From contig NC_045146.1 of assembly GCF_008831285.2 (NCBI RefSeq), forward strand, positions 9,312,972 to 9,376,971: a DNA stretch of 64,000 nt, written 5' to 3'. This document shows, piece by piece, positions 26,835 to 38,322 of the stretch; position 1 is the first letter of the stretch, and each line of letters starts with the position of its first letter. The notes below the pieces were generated by a model. That model saw nothing but the letters and a program-made list of their open reading frames with translations. It made no database searches and was not told where the DNA came from. Origin of the DNA: Nymphaea colorata. Its lineage: Eukaryota > Streptophyta > Magnoliopsida > Nymphaeales > Nymphaeaceae. Position numbers and translations under genes: made by a program.

Positions 26835-27690
26835 TCATCCATGAAAATAAGGACTATTCATCCTATGACTCCAAAATGCACTAATAAAGACACTCATTGA
26901 ACCTAGATTTCTAATAAAAAAATGTAACATATATCCTTCATTGCACTTTGGAATATGTGCCACCAGCAAAGGCTGTGATGTGCATTTGACCATATGTGAT
27001 ATGACACTTGCAATAATATTGTCTCTATTTGTTGACGCTATGGGTGTGTGGACCTCATTCATTATCTCACTAAACCATGGAAATAACCATACAAAACTAT
27101 ATATCATCTGTTCATATAAGAAACCGTTGCCAAATATGCAGTTTTGTGCATGATGATTGATGCTCACAAATAGTACAAAGGGCCATTAGTAAGTGTTGAT
27201 CTTCACTGTGGTGCTGAAGACAAGAATATCACTGAAGTAGTCGTAATTTAGCCTTGAAAAGCATGTTTGTTATGTATCCATCCTCATCCAATTAAAGCGT
27301 AGTATAAAACTTGTGGTCAATGCTTGGCTTCTTCTGTAGATAGTTTACAGTGGCATGTAGTTCATCATTCTCCATAACAGTCCCTCTCCTTTGTTGAAGG
27401 TGATTCTTTTTTAAATGTGTGAAAGATATATTCTTGTGTCCATCATCTAACTTGATAATGTAGTTGTAAATCAATCTTATAACAATACTAGCACCAGACG
27501 CTAACTCTCTGAATGTTGCATGAGTACGCATTACCTTTTTATGTGACCTCAGCATGAGGGCAATCAGAGGCAGAGCCAAGGGGTGGTTACGATCGACAAT
27601 GAAAGATCTACTATAAAATCTGCCATTTGGAAGCCTCCTGACCACCATATTTGCAAGGCATCCACTCTCGAAGTTCTCCTATCAATTTGA
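26835..27690 (-). pseudogene. FAR1/FRS-like or MULE transposase pseudogene
   Basis: Read on the minus strand. 27680-27560 gives SGCLANMVVRRLPNGRFYSR and IVDRNHPLALPL, matching the Cys/His FAR1 DNA-binding region. 27560-27300 gives LRSHKKVM and LQQRRGTVMENDEL...VNYLQKKPSIDHKFY. 27295-27180 gives LDEDGYITNM and, in a shifted frame, FSDILVFSTTVKINTY. 27167-26840 gives INHHAQNCIFGNGFLYEQ and FVWLFPWFSEIMN, the MULE-type core shared by FAR1 proteins. FAR1/FHY3-related proteins derive from Mutator-like transposases, so this may be either. Stops and frameshifts near 27290 and 27180 and loss of core acidic residues show decay. Confidence 0.75.
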
Positions 27691-28531
27691 TTGGGTTTAC
27701 TGTGCTTCATGAACCCTTTTTTGAATATACATATGTCTTTCTTAAACTAATCCAATTCCAATTTTTTTCTTGCCCCTACTTCCTCATGCTAAATCTAAAG
27801 GTAAGTGCATAGTCGTTGTAATATACAAAGACATCTTTGTTCTCACCAAATTCTATTCCTACACATGGAGTATCAAACTCATAACGGCATTGTTCCTACA
27901 TGCATGTATCCATTGGAACATGCTCCTTAGGTCTGTGCTCATGGCACTCTCTCTTGTGCGTAGATGAACTAACTTGTACATAATGTCATTTACATACATT
28001 GCATTTTTGTTTCTAGAAAGTCTTGCCGGCGAGCAGCTGATTTGATATTTGTATTGAACAGAAGTCCGGTTAAAACCTTCTTCATCGAGTAGGAAAACCG
28101 AAGTAGTTGTTTTACAAACAAGAATTTGCTGAAATAGTAGCGGTAGGTACAGAAAGCACTCGAGGGCACATTAGGAAGCCACTTTTTATTTGAGAAGTAG
28201 GTGAACGGGCTTCTGGAATGCCCTTATATATTTTGTTCCAGCTTAAAGGGCGTTTACAAAATTGCGAACCTTTTATCTATACTTCCCAGATGCTACCTTC
28301 TTGTTGATGTCAAAATCTTCGACTTATTATTGCACCCAAAGGACTACCTATCCATCGGCGTCCCCTTCCAAATCTTGTCTCCGCCTTGGATAAACACCCA
28401 CCTTACAATGCTATACCCTCGTCAACCACAAAATTGAAATCAGAGAGAAATAAAAAAAAAAAAAAAAAAATTAAAAGGCCGCGCTTGAATTTCGAGTAAA
28501 ACGGAAATTCCGACACCCGTCTTTACCTGCG
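27691..28531. other. Upstream region of the DUF309 gene
   Basis: No gene recognised. A homopurine/A tract at 28451-28470 lies about 60 bp before the start codon. Frames at 27770-27967 and 28201-28437 have no motif. The promoter must lie here or overlap the FAR1-like relict; no TATA box was singled out. Confidence 0.4.
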
Positions 28532-28930
28532 ATGGCATCCATTGCTAGCCCTTCCCCTGCTCACCTCCTTTCTCCCTTCCTTCCCCTTCCGTCTCTTTCC
28601 TGGACCAGCCCTTCCGTCATCCCTCCGACCCTAGCTCTCGCCCGTTCGCTCGCCGTCAGGATATCAGGCCGCTCTGTGGAGTCCCCGCATGGGGTCCATT
28701 TTGGGCATTCCAAGTGGAGAATTGCATATCGAACGGTGGAGGACAGCGACCTTGAAGGCGAGGGGAAAGATTTTATCTTCGACCAGGCGGTCTTTTTGTT
28801 CAACTCCGGCGATTACTATGCCTGCCACGACGTTCTGGAAGCTATCTGGAACGATGCGCAGGAGCCCATCCGAACTATCATCCATGGGATTCTTCAGTGT
28901 GCCGTCGGATTCCACCATCTGTTTAACCAG
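28532..28930 (+). CDS. DUF309 protein, exon 1 of 3 (N-terminus, probable plastid transit peptide)
   Basis: Exon 1 encodes residues 1-133 from ATG at 28532 (context GCGATGGC) to the donor CAG/GTTCTC at 28930/28931, phase 0. Residues 1-47 are rich in Ser, Pro, Leu and Ala with late Arg and no acids, as in chloroplast transit peptides (MASIASPSPAHLLSPFLPLP). From residue 82 the DUF309 domain begins: FDQAVFLFNSGDYYACHDVL, with H99 and E103, then HGILQCAVGFHHLFNQ. It continues in frame at 37491 and 48842, giving 257 residues in all. DUF309 proteins occur in bacteria and plants; the biochemical role is unknown. Introns are 8.56 and 11.2 kb, both filled with transposons. No stop or frameshift is seen in any exon. 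Confidence 0.88.
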
Positions 28931-31800
28931 GTTCTCTGTCTCTTTCTCTGTGAATTGAGAACTCCAAAATATTACTAATTACCAGGGGAGAAGGCAAACA
29001 AGAGCTAAATCCAGATGTTGAACGAAAGTAAATCCGAATAGAACCCTGTGCAATGTGACTGCGGGTTTATAGTCGTTCCTGTGACGCTTAATAAAAGGCC
29101 ATTCGTCTACTAATTTCTGTATGGAATGACAAACATTTTGTGAAGAACACCTTGTATCTGAAGAAAGGCAGTTTATTCTTTAAACGTGGTAGGGAACAGC
29201 GGGGATTAGTTGACCACAGTTGTTGATTTCCCATAGAACTTCAGATTGAACAAAGAGGGGAACCATGTGAGTGTTTCAGGAATAGGAATTATTGGGGTTA
29301 TTATCGTATACTGAAAGGAAGTGTAAGATTTTAGGTCAGAAGCTATGGAATCAGTAGAATCCTGGGGATAATTGGAGTAAATTAAGAAATTAAAATCTGT
29401 ACCATTGTACCCAGTTTTTAAGGTGCAATGTATGTTTTTTTGTTTCCTGGAAACCGGGGTACATAATTGAAGAATATGTCCTGACACAAGAACGCGATGA
29501 TTATAATCACAAAATTCCTAGTTTTCTCATCCAATCACTCTAGAGGGCCAATTTCATTCGAGAATTTGTATCTTGATCATATGATAAAAAATGGAGTCTC
29601 GTTAAGCGTTACCTACATGGATGTTTTTGTGGATTTCAGAGATGAGTCCTATATTTCATTCAATACTGGCTAAAGAAATTTTGATGGTTAGAAGCAAATT
29701 ATGCCCTGGTTCTCCATCTCATCCTCCAGCAAGTAACTGGTATCTATCTGTAAAAATAACTAAAGGAAAATCAGTAATCATGGCATCGTTGACATGGAGT
29801 TGAATAGCTCTTTTTTGCTACTGTATTATTTTCGGTGTCAGTCAAGCATCAGTGGCACATGCCATCTAGTTAGCTTTAAAGCAGTAGTATGGGCTGTGTG
29901 ACTTGATACAGCTATAGGTGAAACAAACGTATGGGTTTCTGAAAAAAGGAATGCAGGGCGGGGAGAGTCTAAATCTCATATATAAATGCATACACACGTT
30001 TATATATATATATAAACGTGCTCCCAAATAATATGGTTCTAGTTTTGTTTATGTTTTTCTTGCGCACACCTTGAGGACAAGGTGTTTGTAAAAGAGAGAG
30101 AGAGAAGGTGGGGGGATTGACCGATTGATAGACGTAGGGTTGCTTAAGGAAATTTGTGAAAAGTTAGCAATTAAGGTATAAATAATTAAGAGGTGGGTCC
30201 GGTCTTATGCCTATGCATGGCGATCCTATTAATCACCCTATACATATATAAATATGTAGGTTGGCGTGATGCCCAAGGAGCTACAATTAATGAGAAGTTA
30301 ATGCCCTGGGGACATTACCCTAAGGGAGTTGAGAGTTACAAGGTAGCATTAAAACTCATTTATGTCGTTTCCACCATTGAGAGAAGAAAGGTAGCCGACT
30401 GCTACAAAAATGTCTTTAAGATTCCTTGGAAACCAATTATTTGTTCATTCTATAATAGCTACTTAGCTGAAAGATTTATGAGAATGGAAATGGAACCACC
30501 TGAAGTATAGTTAGATATTCTTTCTTTCTCAATATTGATTGAATATCTAGAGGATAAGATTATGAAATTGAGAAGGAAGAAAAGAAAAATAAACATTATG
30601 ATTTACACATCTCTCAATATATATACCTATGTAGTACACAAAAATATGTAGATGTATATGTTTAAGTTTGTATTCTCAGAATCAAAAGCTGGAGAATGAG
30701 CTGAATAGATTATGATATGATCTAAGAAAATATATATACAAATATAACATGTATGTATGGGCAAAAATGTGAATATAATAAGTACAGATACTTGCATATA
30801 ACGAGGCTGATAAATGATCTTAGCAGAGTTTGGTTGTTCCATCATATGCATTCTATGATGTCTGTCCCTAGTTTCTTTGGGGATGGACAAGTAGTCATAC
30901 TAGTTTATCATGGGAATTGTGGACAAGGTCAGGTTCAATGGGAATCACTAGAATATGTTTGGTCATGGCAAATCCTATATTTGATACATAACAAACACTA
31001 ACTACGTCTTATCCAATGACACGTGAGTACAAGCTGAGTCTGGTGGTTGGTTTTGTCCTGGGAGGTAGTGGTGTGGCATGAGCTCATTGTGGTTGTCCAC
31101 TCCTTCATTTGCATTGGACTGCCCATAGGGTATTGGGCGGCACAAGGGTCCAAGATTTTGTTTATGTTAGTGGTTGGAGAGCGACCCTCAATCTTGATGC
31201 TTAAAGGGGTCAATCTACTACTTCGAGTGATGCAGGTGGTGTGACCCTATTGCTACAGTGGCAATTTGAGATATCTCAGGAAGCTTCATTGCAGGTTACC
31301 CTCGATCTACGTAGATCGCTTGGTAAAATTATGTTTTATTTTGCTTGTGTATTGTGCCCATAAAGTTTTCTATTGATGTTGGTCATGATGACCATGGGTA
31401 GTTGCCATTTGAATTGTTGGTGTGACTTTGTAACACATGATGGGTCTTGTATACTTCATTTGTGATTGTAAGTCGTACCCCTAGGGTGCGGCATCAAACA
31501 TGCAGCTCATGAGCAGTAACCATGAGTTGTATATTGATTTTGTTTTGACATACTGGTACATCTACTTTGATTAACCATATTCCATCTATGGTTGGATATC
31601 GCCATACTCAGAGCAATCTAACCCTCTCTCTTCTCTCTTTGTAAATAGCTCTTGATTGATTGATGGCTTTTGGATAAACTCTCTCAGCTTTGCAATAGAT
31701 TGGCATTGGCGATCTAGGCACCGAGTCAAGTCTAGGGTTCTTGTGGATGTCTTATTGATTGAGTTTATGTTTGTCTTATCGTCTCGACTCTAAATGAGTC
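28931..31800 (+). other. Intron 1, part before the hAT element
   Basis: Non-coding AT-rich sequence following the donor at 28931. It has short TA runs at 30000-30015 and GA runs near 30095. The 105-codon frame at 30193-30510 has no motif and is not supported. An LTR-like CT-rich stretch at 31610-31760 could be part of an old retroelement, but no second copy is present. Confidence 0.4.
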
Positions 31801-32216
31801 CTTGAAAGCAATGTTGTAAAAGCCGTATCGGTCGGGCTTTAAGATACGCCGTATCGTAACGTATCGTAACCGTATTCGTAAATTTTTTAAAAAAATTATT
31901 AATAAATCAGAAAAAAATTAAAAAAAATCGTAAAATTCATAAAAAAATCATAAAAAATTAAAAATAATAAATTGTTCATAGAAAACATGTTTGAGATAAT
32001 GATAGACTTATTATTGCTATAAACTTACGCGTTCATCATTCATAAAAATCAAAATTCATAACAATATCATTCAACAAAGCATAAGGCCATAAGCCATAAA
32101 GTTATAAAGTCATAAAACATTCAATCAAGTGTTCAACAACCATAGGTTCATAACTCTTAAGTTTTTTATACATATAAAATGAAAGCACTCTTGACTTGAC
32201 TCCCATTCATGATTCA

Positions 32217-34711
32217 TCATTCATAATCTTCATCATCTTCATCTTCTTCTTCATCTTCATCGTCAAGAATTGGAAGATCTTCACCAACATATTCAGCACC
32301 AGCACCAGCAGTAGCAGACTCTCCTTCATTAACAAAGCCTTCTGTTGCTTCAGCTTCAAGGTTGAAGCATTCAAGATCTTCATCATCAAATATTGTAGCT
32401 GGTTCTTCCTCAATCCATGGCTCTAGATTGTCAAAATTTTCCAAGCTGATAGGATCGAACTGAGATGTGTGCTTCCCTGCTAATGATTTTTCTAATTTTC
32501 TACATTAAATAAGAGAAAACTTGTTAGTATATAATTTCATATATTGTACAAAAAATGTAAACATTAATTAAGCTATATGCCTATATTACCTTTGTTTCAA
32601 CCTCATATTATATCGAACAAAGACAAGGTCATTCAACCTTTTATGTTTGAGTCTATTCTTTTTTTTGCTATGGATATGTTGGAACACACTCCAGTTCCTT
32701 TCGCATCCACTAGCACTGCATGTCTGGCTGAGGACTTTGACTGCAAAACGTGCTAGGTTTGGACAATCAAACCCATACATATTCCACCACAAATCTAAAC
32801 AAAAATATAACAAATCAATGTGAAAGTTTTAAAAGAATCAAATGTAACAAATGCAAAGTAAATTAAAAATTTCTATGTATTTACCATTTACCTGGACACA
32901 TCGTTGTCCTGGCTCGAACGGCGGCAGGTAGTCCCATGTTCCGAAAACAACTATCATATAGATCCAACTCATTGTGCACAACATCTTGTTCTGTAGAATC
33001 TTCCACTAATACATTAATACAATCTAACAAACCATGCATGACTTCTCTGTCCTTCTTACATGTAAGAGAAAATCTAATTGCAGGATTTAGATAATAAGCT
33101 GCTGCATGAAGAGGTTGATGAAGCTGTCCAGTCCACCTTTTATCTATAATCTTTCATATGGGCATATATAACTTTTTCTTTTCCTTTAAGTTGTCTCGAA
33201 TTGCCTCTTTTGCTTTGTCCATAGCCTTATATAAGTACCCTATGGAAGGTCTATCCTCGCTGTCAGCCAACCTGAGAACCTTAACTAATGGAACACAATC
33301 CTTCAATAGTTTCACACATGATTCCCAAAATACGTTATTGAATATAATATCCACAACTAAAGAAGCATTTCTTTTATGAGCATGTGGATATGCAGCTCAT
33401 TCTTCACTAGCAAACATCTGCCTCAAAGGAGTTCTTTGTTTCACCACACTCTGCACAGTCAATACATTTGTAGCAAATTTAGTTTGTGCAGGTCGTATTA
33501 ATTCAACTCCTTTTGTAAATTTTCTCATCAAACTCAATACATATGCATGATTATAGATAAATTTTGTTACCTCTTGACATTGGTCAATGGCTGATTTCAT
33601 ATCATGCATCTCATTAAGATCTTGAAGCATTAGATTAACACAATGAGTGACACATGGACTCCAATAAAATGTTCTATACTTTTGAAATAACAAATCTCAT
33701 GCAGTTCTATAATTTGCAGCATTATCTGTAATAAACTGTACAATGTTTTCTGGTCCAACTTCTTGTACGACATTATCAAAAACATTGAACAAAATCTCAG
33801 CAGTCTTAGGAACATCAGACAAGTCAAGAGATTTCAAGAACATTGTACCTTTAGGGTAATAAACAAGAAAATTTACAAGTGTTATTGACATTGTATCAAT
33901 CCATCCATCTGACATAATGGAGCAACCTGTTTCTTTCCAACATAATTTCAACTCATCGCAATGCTCAGGCACTTCTTTGACCGTATCCTGAAGAATTTTG
34001 CTCCTCAACTGATGATATGATGACATTTTGAATCCGGGGCCTATAGAACAATTGCATATGCCATGGCTTGGAATTGAAAAGAATTAGCTGCATTAAATGG
34101 AATACATACATCATAAAACCATTTTCCTACCTGCTTTTGTGCATGATATAGCATATCTTTAGATGTCATAGCAATACGAATCTGCGGCTGACCACCTGAG
34201 CTTGTATATGAAGGGAAAAAACTCTTAATAGAGCCAACACTAGACCTACCAATAGGAACTCTACCACTAGGTGGTCGCATACTACGCCTGGCCCTAATAT
34301 CTGTTGTGCATCTTCTCTTCTCTTCCTTCATACATAATCCCTTTTTCCTCTACGATCTCTACCTCTTGAGGTCTCCAAATCTGTTCTTAGACCGCTATCG
34401 TCTTCATCATCACATTCATAAGCTTCTTCATCTTCCAAAGGCACATTATAGCCTACATCTGCATCTTCAATTTCTTTTTGTATTCTCTTTTGACGTAAAG
34501 CATGAAACATATCTAAACATTGTTGACGCACAAATGGAGGCAAAGGTTTGTTTGGTCCTCCAACACATTGAGACACATCTTTGGAGGTCCCTGCCAAATG
34601 GTGTTTCATTCTAATAATCCCTTCTGAAAATGTATTCCCACAGAAGCCACATTTGAGTTTCAAGCGGTTATTCTCCTTCACCCTTTCGCACCATTGCCAT
34701 GTAGGATCCAT
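32217..34711 (-). pseudogene. hAT transposase gene, lightly decayed, with introns
   Basis: The start is ATG at 34711 (MDPTWQWCERV). A BED finger follows (CGFCGNTFSEGIIRMKHH, 34660-34600), then an acidic linker, a substrate-domain stretch (GKWFYDVCIPFNAANSF near 34110), DUF659-like sequence (ETGCSIMSDGWIDTMSITL near 33910; ITDNAANY near 33710), CVTHCVNLMLQDL near 33640, and the hAT C-terminal domain (SGCERNWSVFQHIHSKKKNR near 32690) ending in an acidic tail at 32217. Two introns have good splice sites: 32795-32891 and about 32500-32590. Defects: a stop at 34325 with a frame change, a frameshift near 34045, and stops at 33694, 33394 and 33151, the last two fitting TGG to TGA. Length and domain order are otherwise normal. 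Confidence 0.9.
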
Positions 34712-34810
34712 ATCTTCAAAAAAAAAAAAACGAAATCCTATGGTAAACTTAATGAAAAACACTCAAAGTCTTCCAATCTACGATTATACGGTAAAAAATT
34801 AAGAATACAT

Positions 34811-35237
34811 GGTAAGAACATGATACCAATGATAATATCAATAATACTACTGATAATATCATTAATACCACCGATAGTAATCAAGAAAAAAATAGTGATG
34901 ATCAAGTCGAAAATGGTGATCAAAGAGGAAAAGGAAATGGTGATCAAGCCAAAAAGAAAAAGGGTGATCAAGCCAAAAATGGTGATCAAAGAGGAAAAGG
35001 AAATGGTGATCAAGTAGAAGAACATGAAATGGCCTTGATACGTTACTCGCAACAATCAGATTTTCATCGTGATATAATCAAAGGGTCGATGCGGGCTCAA
35101 AGACGTAAAACAGTCACTTGGGAAATGTTTCAAACAGATGTACACTCCCCCCTTTTTTTTGACAGAATAGACAAAACACCTTTGTTTTCTTTTGATATCT
35201 CAAGGATGATGAACCTCATTTTTAGGAATTGGATGGA
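34811..35237 (+). pseudogene. ycf1: Plastid ycf1 (tic214) fragment inserted in nuclear DNA
   Basis: The plus strand reads as one open frame with a low-complexity N/D/Q/K stretch ([19 protein letters not shown]), then [54 protein letters not shown] and MNLIFRNWM. This is the signature of the C-terminal half of chloroplast Ycf1/TIC214, a large inner-envelope protein encoded in plastid DNA. The match ends at about 35237. The upstream limit is less certain because the repeat-rich part is not diagnostic. It lies within the hAT element, between the transposase start and the right end, on the opposite strand. It is a fragment of under a tenth of the gene, with no plausible function. Recognition rests on memory of the family. 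Confidence 0.85.
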
Positions 35238-35525
35238 GGAAAAAAGCCCAAAAATACATGCCCAGGTTTCTTTGGGGTCCCAATTTTCATACCTTACGAA
35301 GAAGAAATGTCTGAAATGAAGAAAACCCCTTTCCTTCCCACAAAAATCAAGCACCCACGCGCAAATCGACCCCTTAATCTTCGATTTGACGATGAGAATC
35401 AAGTTTTTCACGGTGAAAATGAACGTGTGCCCTCCCTCACGGCACTATCCAAGCGTTAGAAATGAAGAACGGAAGAAAAATTTCAAAAAGAAGCCGAATA
35501 AGTAAGTCTCGGGCCCCTTTTTGCG

Positions 35526-35715
35526 TTTTTAACCCGTATCGTACGATACGAGGTGTATCGCCCCGTATCGTACGATACGGGCCCTGTATCGCACGATACG
35601 TGCGATACAGGGCCGATACACCCCTTTTTACGATACGGGGGGTGTATCATACCGTTTTTTTCAAACGAGACGATACGTATTGTACGATACGGGGTCGTAT
35701 CGTACGATACGTACA
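35526..35715. repeat. Palindromic CGTATCGTACGATACG array at the hAT right end
   Basis: The 16-bp perfect palindrome CGTATCGTACGATACG occurs near 35526, 35563 and 35695. Variants such as GTATCGCACGATACG and GTATTGTACGATACG and many half-sites (CGTATCG or CGATACG) lie between. The left end has half-sites only (31829-31885). Clustered subterminal words of this kind are usual transposase binding sites in hAT elements. Confidence 0.8.
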
Positions 35716-35729
35716 ACATTGCTTGAAAG

Positions 35730-37490
35730 TTTGAACCCGATTTTTTTCACATATTTTGGTTGTTGTGCATTTTCATTACTCAAGTTATGATTTTGTTCTA
35801 ATATTTAAATGTTTATTTCTACTGGTGTTGAAAAAAAGAAAAAATTGGGTCAAAACTTGAGTCATGACAATTTGGGGATTAAGCTTTGCATCGATTTCTT
35901 ATCTGCTCGTGTTAGATCTAATGTCCATTTGTCTATTTATTGGTATGTTTGCCCTGAGTCGTGGCCAACATGACAATGTATCTGGCCATCAATTAGCATA
36001 AAAACCATGTCGAATTGGTGGCCCCCAACTCATCTCATGTCCTCTGACCACAGCTCCTTGAAAGGACTTTTCATTGGCTGAGTATTAGTTAAAGGACGGG
36101 CCGACAAACCATCAGTTCCTTTTGCCTATGTACCTCATAAGGTCCTTCCTATCGATCAAAGTTAGATTTAGCATATTGTTTATGAATTCACAGGATTTTG
36201 TGTCTTGAAAAAAATCATTCGTCCAAAACTTTAAAAGTCTTTGAGTCATAAAATCTTATCTAACCATCCAAAAGAACCGACCAAAGAATACATTTTCTTA
36301 TCAATTACTAACATGGCCATCAAATCACTAGTGCAATGAGAAATTTGAAATGAAGTATAGAAAAGGTTAGTCTAAGCAATGTAATTGCAGAGAAGGTGAG
36401 GAAAACTATGTTGTTGGTGATACTTCATGCATAGCTACAATGCACAAATATAAAAGGAAACCGATGTGTTTGTGATTCTGAAGTTTTGATACCTATCCAT
36501 GTTCCAAATGCTCTTAAGCACAAGGAATTTACTGTCAAAATTGTTTCAAAGAGCATGGAAGAGTATTAGTTCACTTTGGCTGTTCGTTTATCTGTCTAAA
36601 GTGATTGTCCATCATTAAAATGGATGGAAAGGGCACCTAGAAACCATTCTGTTTGCCAAATCTCATCTTTCTTGCAAGTTGGTAAAGGAGAGAACAAGTT
36701 GACATTGGATTTCAGAGATGGAAAATGGTAAACATGTGGACATCAGTCATCCTCCACCAATTGAAAACTGTTGAGACTAGGATTTGTTATCATTCTTTTG
36801 TACATGTCTGTTCCCTTATGTGATCAATTTTTATTTGTTACTCAGATTAGATACTACTTTAGACAATGTTAAAGTTTACCTTATTCTTGCAATTTTTTAT
36901 CTCATTAAGAATTTGTTTCCAGTTGCTTTGATCCTGACATTAATATAGTTTTTTCTTTTTTTTTTCAAATTATCTATGTAGAATCCATCTTTGTTTGTCA
37001 TAAAGAATGTTACGTGGAAACAGATAGTTGCCGAGGGCCGAGACATCAAAGATGAACAGAGTGCTAGAATGCTAGTTGGCAATAGGGAAGGAAGCTGGTG
37101 CCACTGGACAGGTCTCTAGGATGCTAGTTTTGCTTCAAATGATCACTGAACAATGTTTCAATTTCTCAAATGGGGACACGTAGCAGATTAGAGGGAGAGG
37201 GAGGGAGACAATGCTGTAAGGGAGAGACCTTGCCACTGAAAGTGTCCCCCAAAGAACCGTTCCATGGGACGAATGCTCATGCCTTTTATACCCCGCTATC
37301 CTCGCATCCCACTAGTTCCATCTATATCATGTCTAACGTTTCTGTCATACTTGGGAAAAGTGGAGTGCCCTATCCATTCCCCCTGCAGGAACTTGAATTC
37401 AAACAGCCTCTAATAGAAAGTTCATTCATGTTTACTTGTCCTTCATCTCATTCTGAATTGTTCTCTAACTTGCAGTTTTAAAGTTTTCAG
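35730..37490 (+). other. Intron 1, part after the hAT element
   Basis: No gene. It ends with a pyrimidine-rich acceptor stretch, TTTTAAAGTTTTCAG, at 37476-37490. Words near 36420-36530 weakly recall a copia protease region but carry stops and were not called. Confidence 0.4.
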
Positions 37491-37638
37491 AACCATAGGG
37501 GAGCTATGATGGAGCTTGGAGAGGGCTTATGTAAGCTTCAAAAAATGAACTTCAGTAATGGACCATTTTATCAATTTGAGCAAGAGATTTCTGAAGTTCA
37601 AAATTTCATATATAAGACTCAGTTAGAACTAGCTACTT
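37491..37638 (+). CDS. DUF309 protein, exon 2 of 3
   Basis: 148 bp between acceptor TTTTCAG/AACCAT and donor ACTT/GTAAGTT. It encodes NHRGAMMELGEGLCKLQKMN, then FSNGPFYQFEQEISEVQNFI and YKTQLELAT, followed by the first base of a Cys codon. N-x-x-GA after the HHL of exon 1 is the conserved continuation of the DUF309 domain, so the exon joins 28930 in frame. It was found by homology and splice sites; it is too short to stand out as an open frame. Confidence 0.88.
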
Positions 37639-38277
37639 GTAAGTTGATCTTGTTTCCTTTCTTATAAGCATATATTTTTTATAACTTGACGTAATGACGT
37701 TCTCTTCCTCTAGTGGAAATTATAAATTGCACTAGATTTATGCATTTCACATGCATACAATTGAAAACATTATTATGAATATCATTTTTAGGTTTTTATC
37801 GGCAAAGCTTTTTTTCTAGCGTTGTAAGAAAGTTTATTTTTCTCAAGAAGATCTCAGGTATTCAAAAATTTTAATATATATAAGAACAACAAGAAAAAAT
37901 GAAATATGAGTTTTTACTAGTTTTCTTAGAAGAACGTTGTTTAAAATTTAAAATACCCTCTCACACAGATGCACTTATGGAATCAAGATGAGGCACAAAT
38001 ACAAGGGACAAAATTTTCACAAAACAAGACATGGGAGACATACAAGTGTATGTGTTTATATATATAGGAAAATTAAAATCAGTTTGCAACCTGTATGGTC
38101 AAATGGTTATTTTTTTATTTTGTGTTACTAAAAACCATCGCAAAAGGTGCAGTCTGTTACTAAAAACCATGGCCAAGCAACTAGCCATCGTAAATGCACC
38201 TTTTGTGACAGTTTTAACAATACAAAATAAAAAAAATAAACCATCTAGGTAGCTGGCTGATTTCAATTCCTCTCTCT

Positions 38278-38322
<45 letters not shown>

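Larger units (their letters stand above)
31809..35721 (-). mobile_element. hAT DNA transposon, near complete, in intron 1
   Basis: The left end starts CAATGTTGTAAAAGCCG and the right end in reverse complement starts CAATGTTGTACGTATCG, giving a perfect 10-bp inverted repeat. The perfect 8-bp target duplication CTTGAAAG is at 31801-31808 and 35722-35729. The element is 3913 bp with a minus-strand transposase gene, opposite to the host gene. Subterminal zones carry CGTATCG words, densest on the right. Terminal repeats, duplication size and the BED, DUF659-like and C-terminal hAT dimerisation regions all agree. The intact duplication points to an insertion younger than the copia relicts nearby. 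Confidence 0.95.

Noticed and set aside
30193-30510. 105-codon frame in intron 1 with a hydrophobic N-terminus
   Set aside because: No family resemblance; stop-free length is plausible by chance.
34694-35017. Lys/Ile-rich 107-codon frame
   Set aside because: Out-of-frame reading of the ycf1-like low-complexity stretch; the neighbouring frame carries the recognisable Ycf1 words.
35462-35734. 90-codon frame, plus strand, and a matching minus-strand frame
   Set aside because: Made by the palindromic CGTATCG array at the hAT end; binding-site repeats, not coding.
36360-36740. Possible copia protease or linker relic in intron 1
   Set aside because: Only weak words (VVGDTSCIA, IPIHVPNALK) with frame breaks; not enough for a call.
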